A DNA stretch of 21,898 nucleotides from the NCBI GenBank assembly GCA_001797815.1, contig MGQK01000116.1, positions 8,510-30,407 on the forward strand. Reading direction: 5' to 3'. A program made the position numbers and the translations under genes. The notes under the pieces are model-generated. The model did no database searches. It had not been told where the DNA came from and saw only the letters and a program-made list of their open reading frames with translations. Shown here one piece after another: positions 21,524 to 21,898 of this stretch. Within the stretch, counting starts at the first letter, position 1; each line of letters starts with the position of its first letter. This stretch comes from Deltaproteobacteria bacterium RBG_13_61_14. GTDB lineage: Bacteria; RBG-13-61-14.

Positions 21524-21835
21524 CTAGGGAAAGACGCGAGTGAGGTAGATTTCCGAGTTCATCTCTTCCTTGATGTCCACCCAGGCAATATCAAAAGTCG
21601 AGCCGTCAAAGACCAGGCTCAGCGCGGGGCAGACGCTGGAGGCCTGCAGGTCCGCCTCGGCCCGCCGCGGCGGGGTCAGGGGCCGGGCGCCGGCGGCGGG
21701 GGAACCTGCGGTCGGCAGAGACAGGAAGTGGAGCACGCGGTTCGTGCTGGACCGGGCCCAGAAGGAAATGCCGAAGCCGGAAGCGCCGACGGCCGCCGCG
21801 GCCTGGATCTTGTCGCTGGAGTCAGAAGTCAGCAT
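21524..21835 (-). CDS. Small hypothetical protein, beta-propeller-like C-terminus
   Basis: A 103-residue reading frame. Its C-terminal part SLVFDGSTFDIAWVD followed by NSEIYLTRV reads like the blade repeat of exported beta-propeller proteins (xLxWDGxxFxVAWxD...xEIYxxR). The N-terminal 60 residues are low in recognisable features and rich in Ala/Ser/Pro. It has no clear Shine-Dalgarno or signal peptide and sits beside a tandem repeat. It may be the surviving 3' end of a longer, truncated gene rather than a working small protein. Confidence 0.35.
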   Translation of the reverse strand: MLTSDSSDKIQAAAAVGASGFGISFWARSSTNRVLHFLSLPTAGSPAAGARPLTPPRRAEADLQASSVCPALSLVFDGSTFDIAWVDIKEEMNSEIYLTRVFP

Positions 21836-21842
21836 TATTGGT

Positions 21843-21898
21843 GCGCGGGTGGGGTCACCCGCGCCCCTAAAGTCACTCGCGCCCCTAAAGTCACTCGC
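21843..21898. repeat. Hairpin followed by an 18-bp tandem repeat, cut by the window edge
   Basis: gcgcgggtg-gggt-cacccgcgc (21843-21864) is a perfect 9-bp stem. From 21855 the unit tcacycgcgcccctaaag repeats at 21855-21872, 21873-21890 and partly at 21891-21898, with one base change in the first unit. The array reaches the end of the window, so its full copy number is unknown. Confidence 0.7.

Noticed and set aside
21861-21898. A CRISPR array at the right edge
   Set aside because: The repeat units are contiguous 18-mers without spacers, so this is a simple tandem repeat.

Overview
This is a GC-rich bacterial chromosomal window with no rRNA, tRNA, phage or conjugation genes. Signal peptides, an HflK/HflC pair, an O-antigen-ligase-type polymerase and an exported TolB/CsgG-like protein suggest a diderm (Gram-negative-type) bacterium. 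The dispersed hairpins and short repeats between genes resemble those of large environmental genomes such as Acidobacteriota/Aminicenantes or Desulfobacterota. That placement is a guess; nothing in the window fixes the phylum.

Left part (1-4700, all minus strand): an Rrf2-family regulator with three cysteines placed like an Fe-S ligand set and a near-consensus promoter; a translationally coupled pair of a GHMP-family sugar kinase and a sugar-1-phosphate nucleotidyltransferase with a C-terminal beta-helix, which together could phosphorylate a free sugar and activate it to an NDP-sugar; and an exported protein joining a TolB/CsgG-like domain to an SRPBCC domain. The gaps between them are repeat-rich.

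Middle part (4960-12180, all plus strand): a BrnT/BrnA toxin-antitoxin operon with a consensus promoter and a palindrome inside it; an exported protein made of two tandem copies of one domain; a second exported protein of unknown function; a Gfo/Idh/MocA oxidoreductase; two overlapping 59-codon ORFs; and hflK-hflC, membrane-bound SPFH proteins that in other bacteria modulate the FtsH protease. No ftsH is present here.

A 490-bp gap (12177-12667) between the convergent hflC and polymerase genes holds GC-rich hairpins, a 36-codon gene remnant, a copy of a dispersed GGGGTCAG repeat and a MITE-like nested inverted repeat.

Right part (12668-21423, minus strand): seven tightly spaced genes that look like one operon driven by a promoter at 21449-21477. 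In order they encode a GPH-family sugar/cation symporter, an AtoE-type short-chain fatty acid transporter, an exported ADP-ribosylglycohydrolase-family protein, a membrane-anchored TPR protein, an ABC ATPase, its ABC-2 permease, and an O-antigen-ligase/TPR protein. The last four form a plausible envelope polymer or export module. The right edge has a small ORF resembling the end of a beta-propeller protein and an 18-bp tandem repeat that runs off the window.

No wholly new system stands out. The best leads are the tandem-domain exported protein, the TolB-SRPBCC fusion, the small ORFs ahead of hflKC, the kinase/nucleotidyltransferase pair, and the operon joining an exported ADP-ribosylglycohydrolase to transport and polymer genes.
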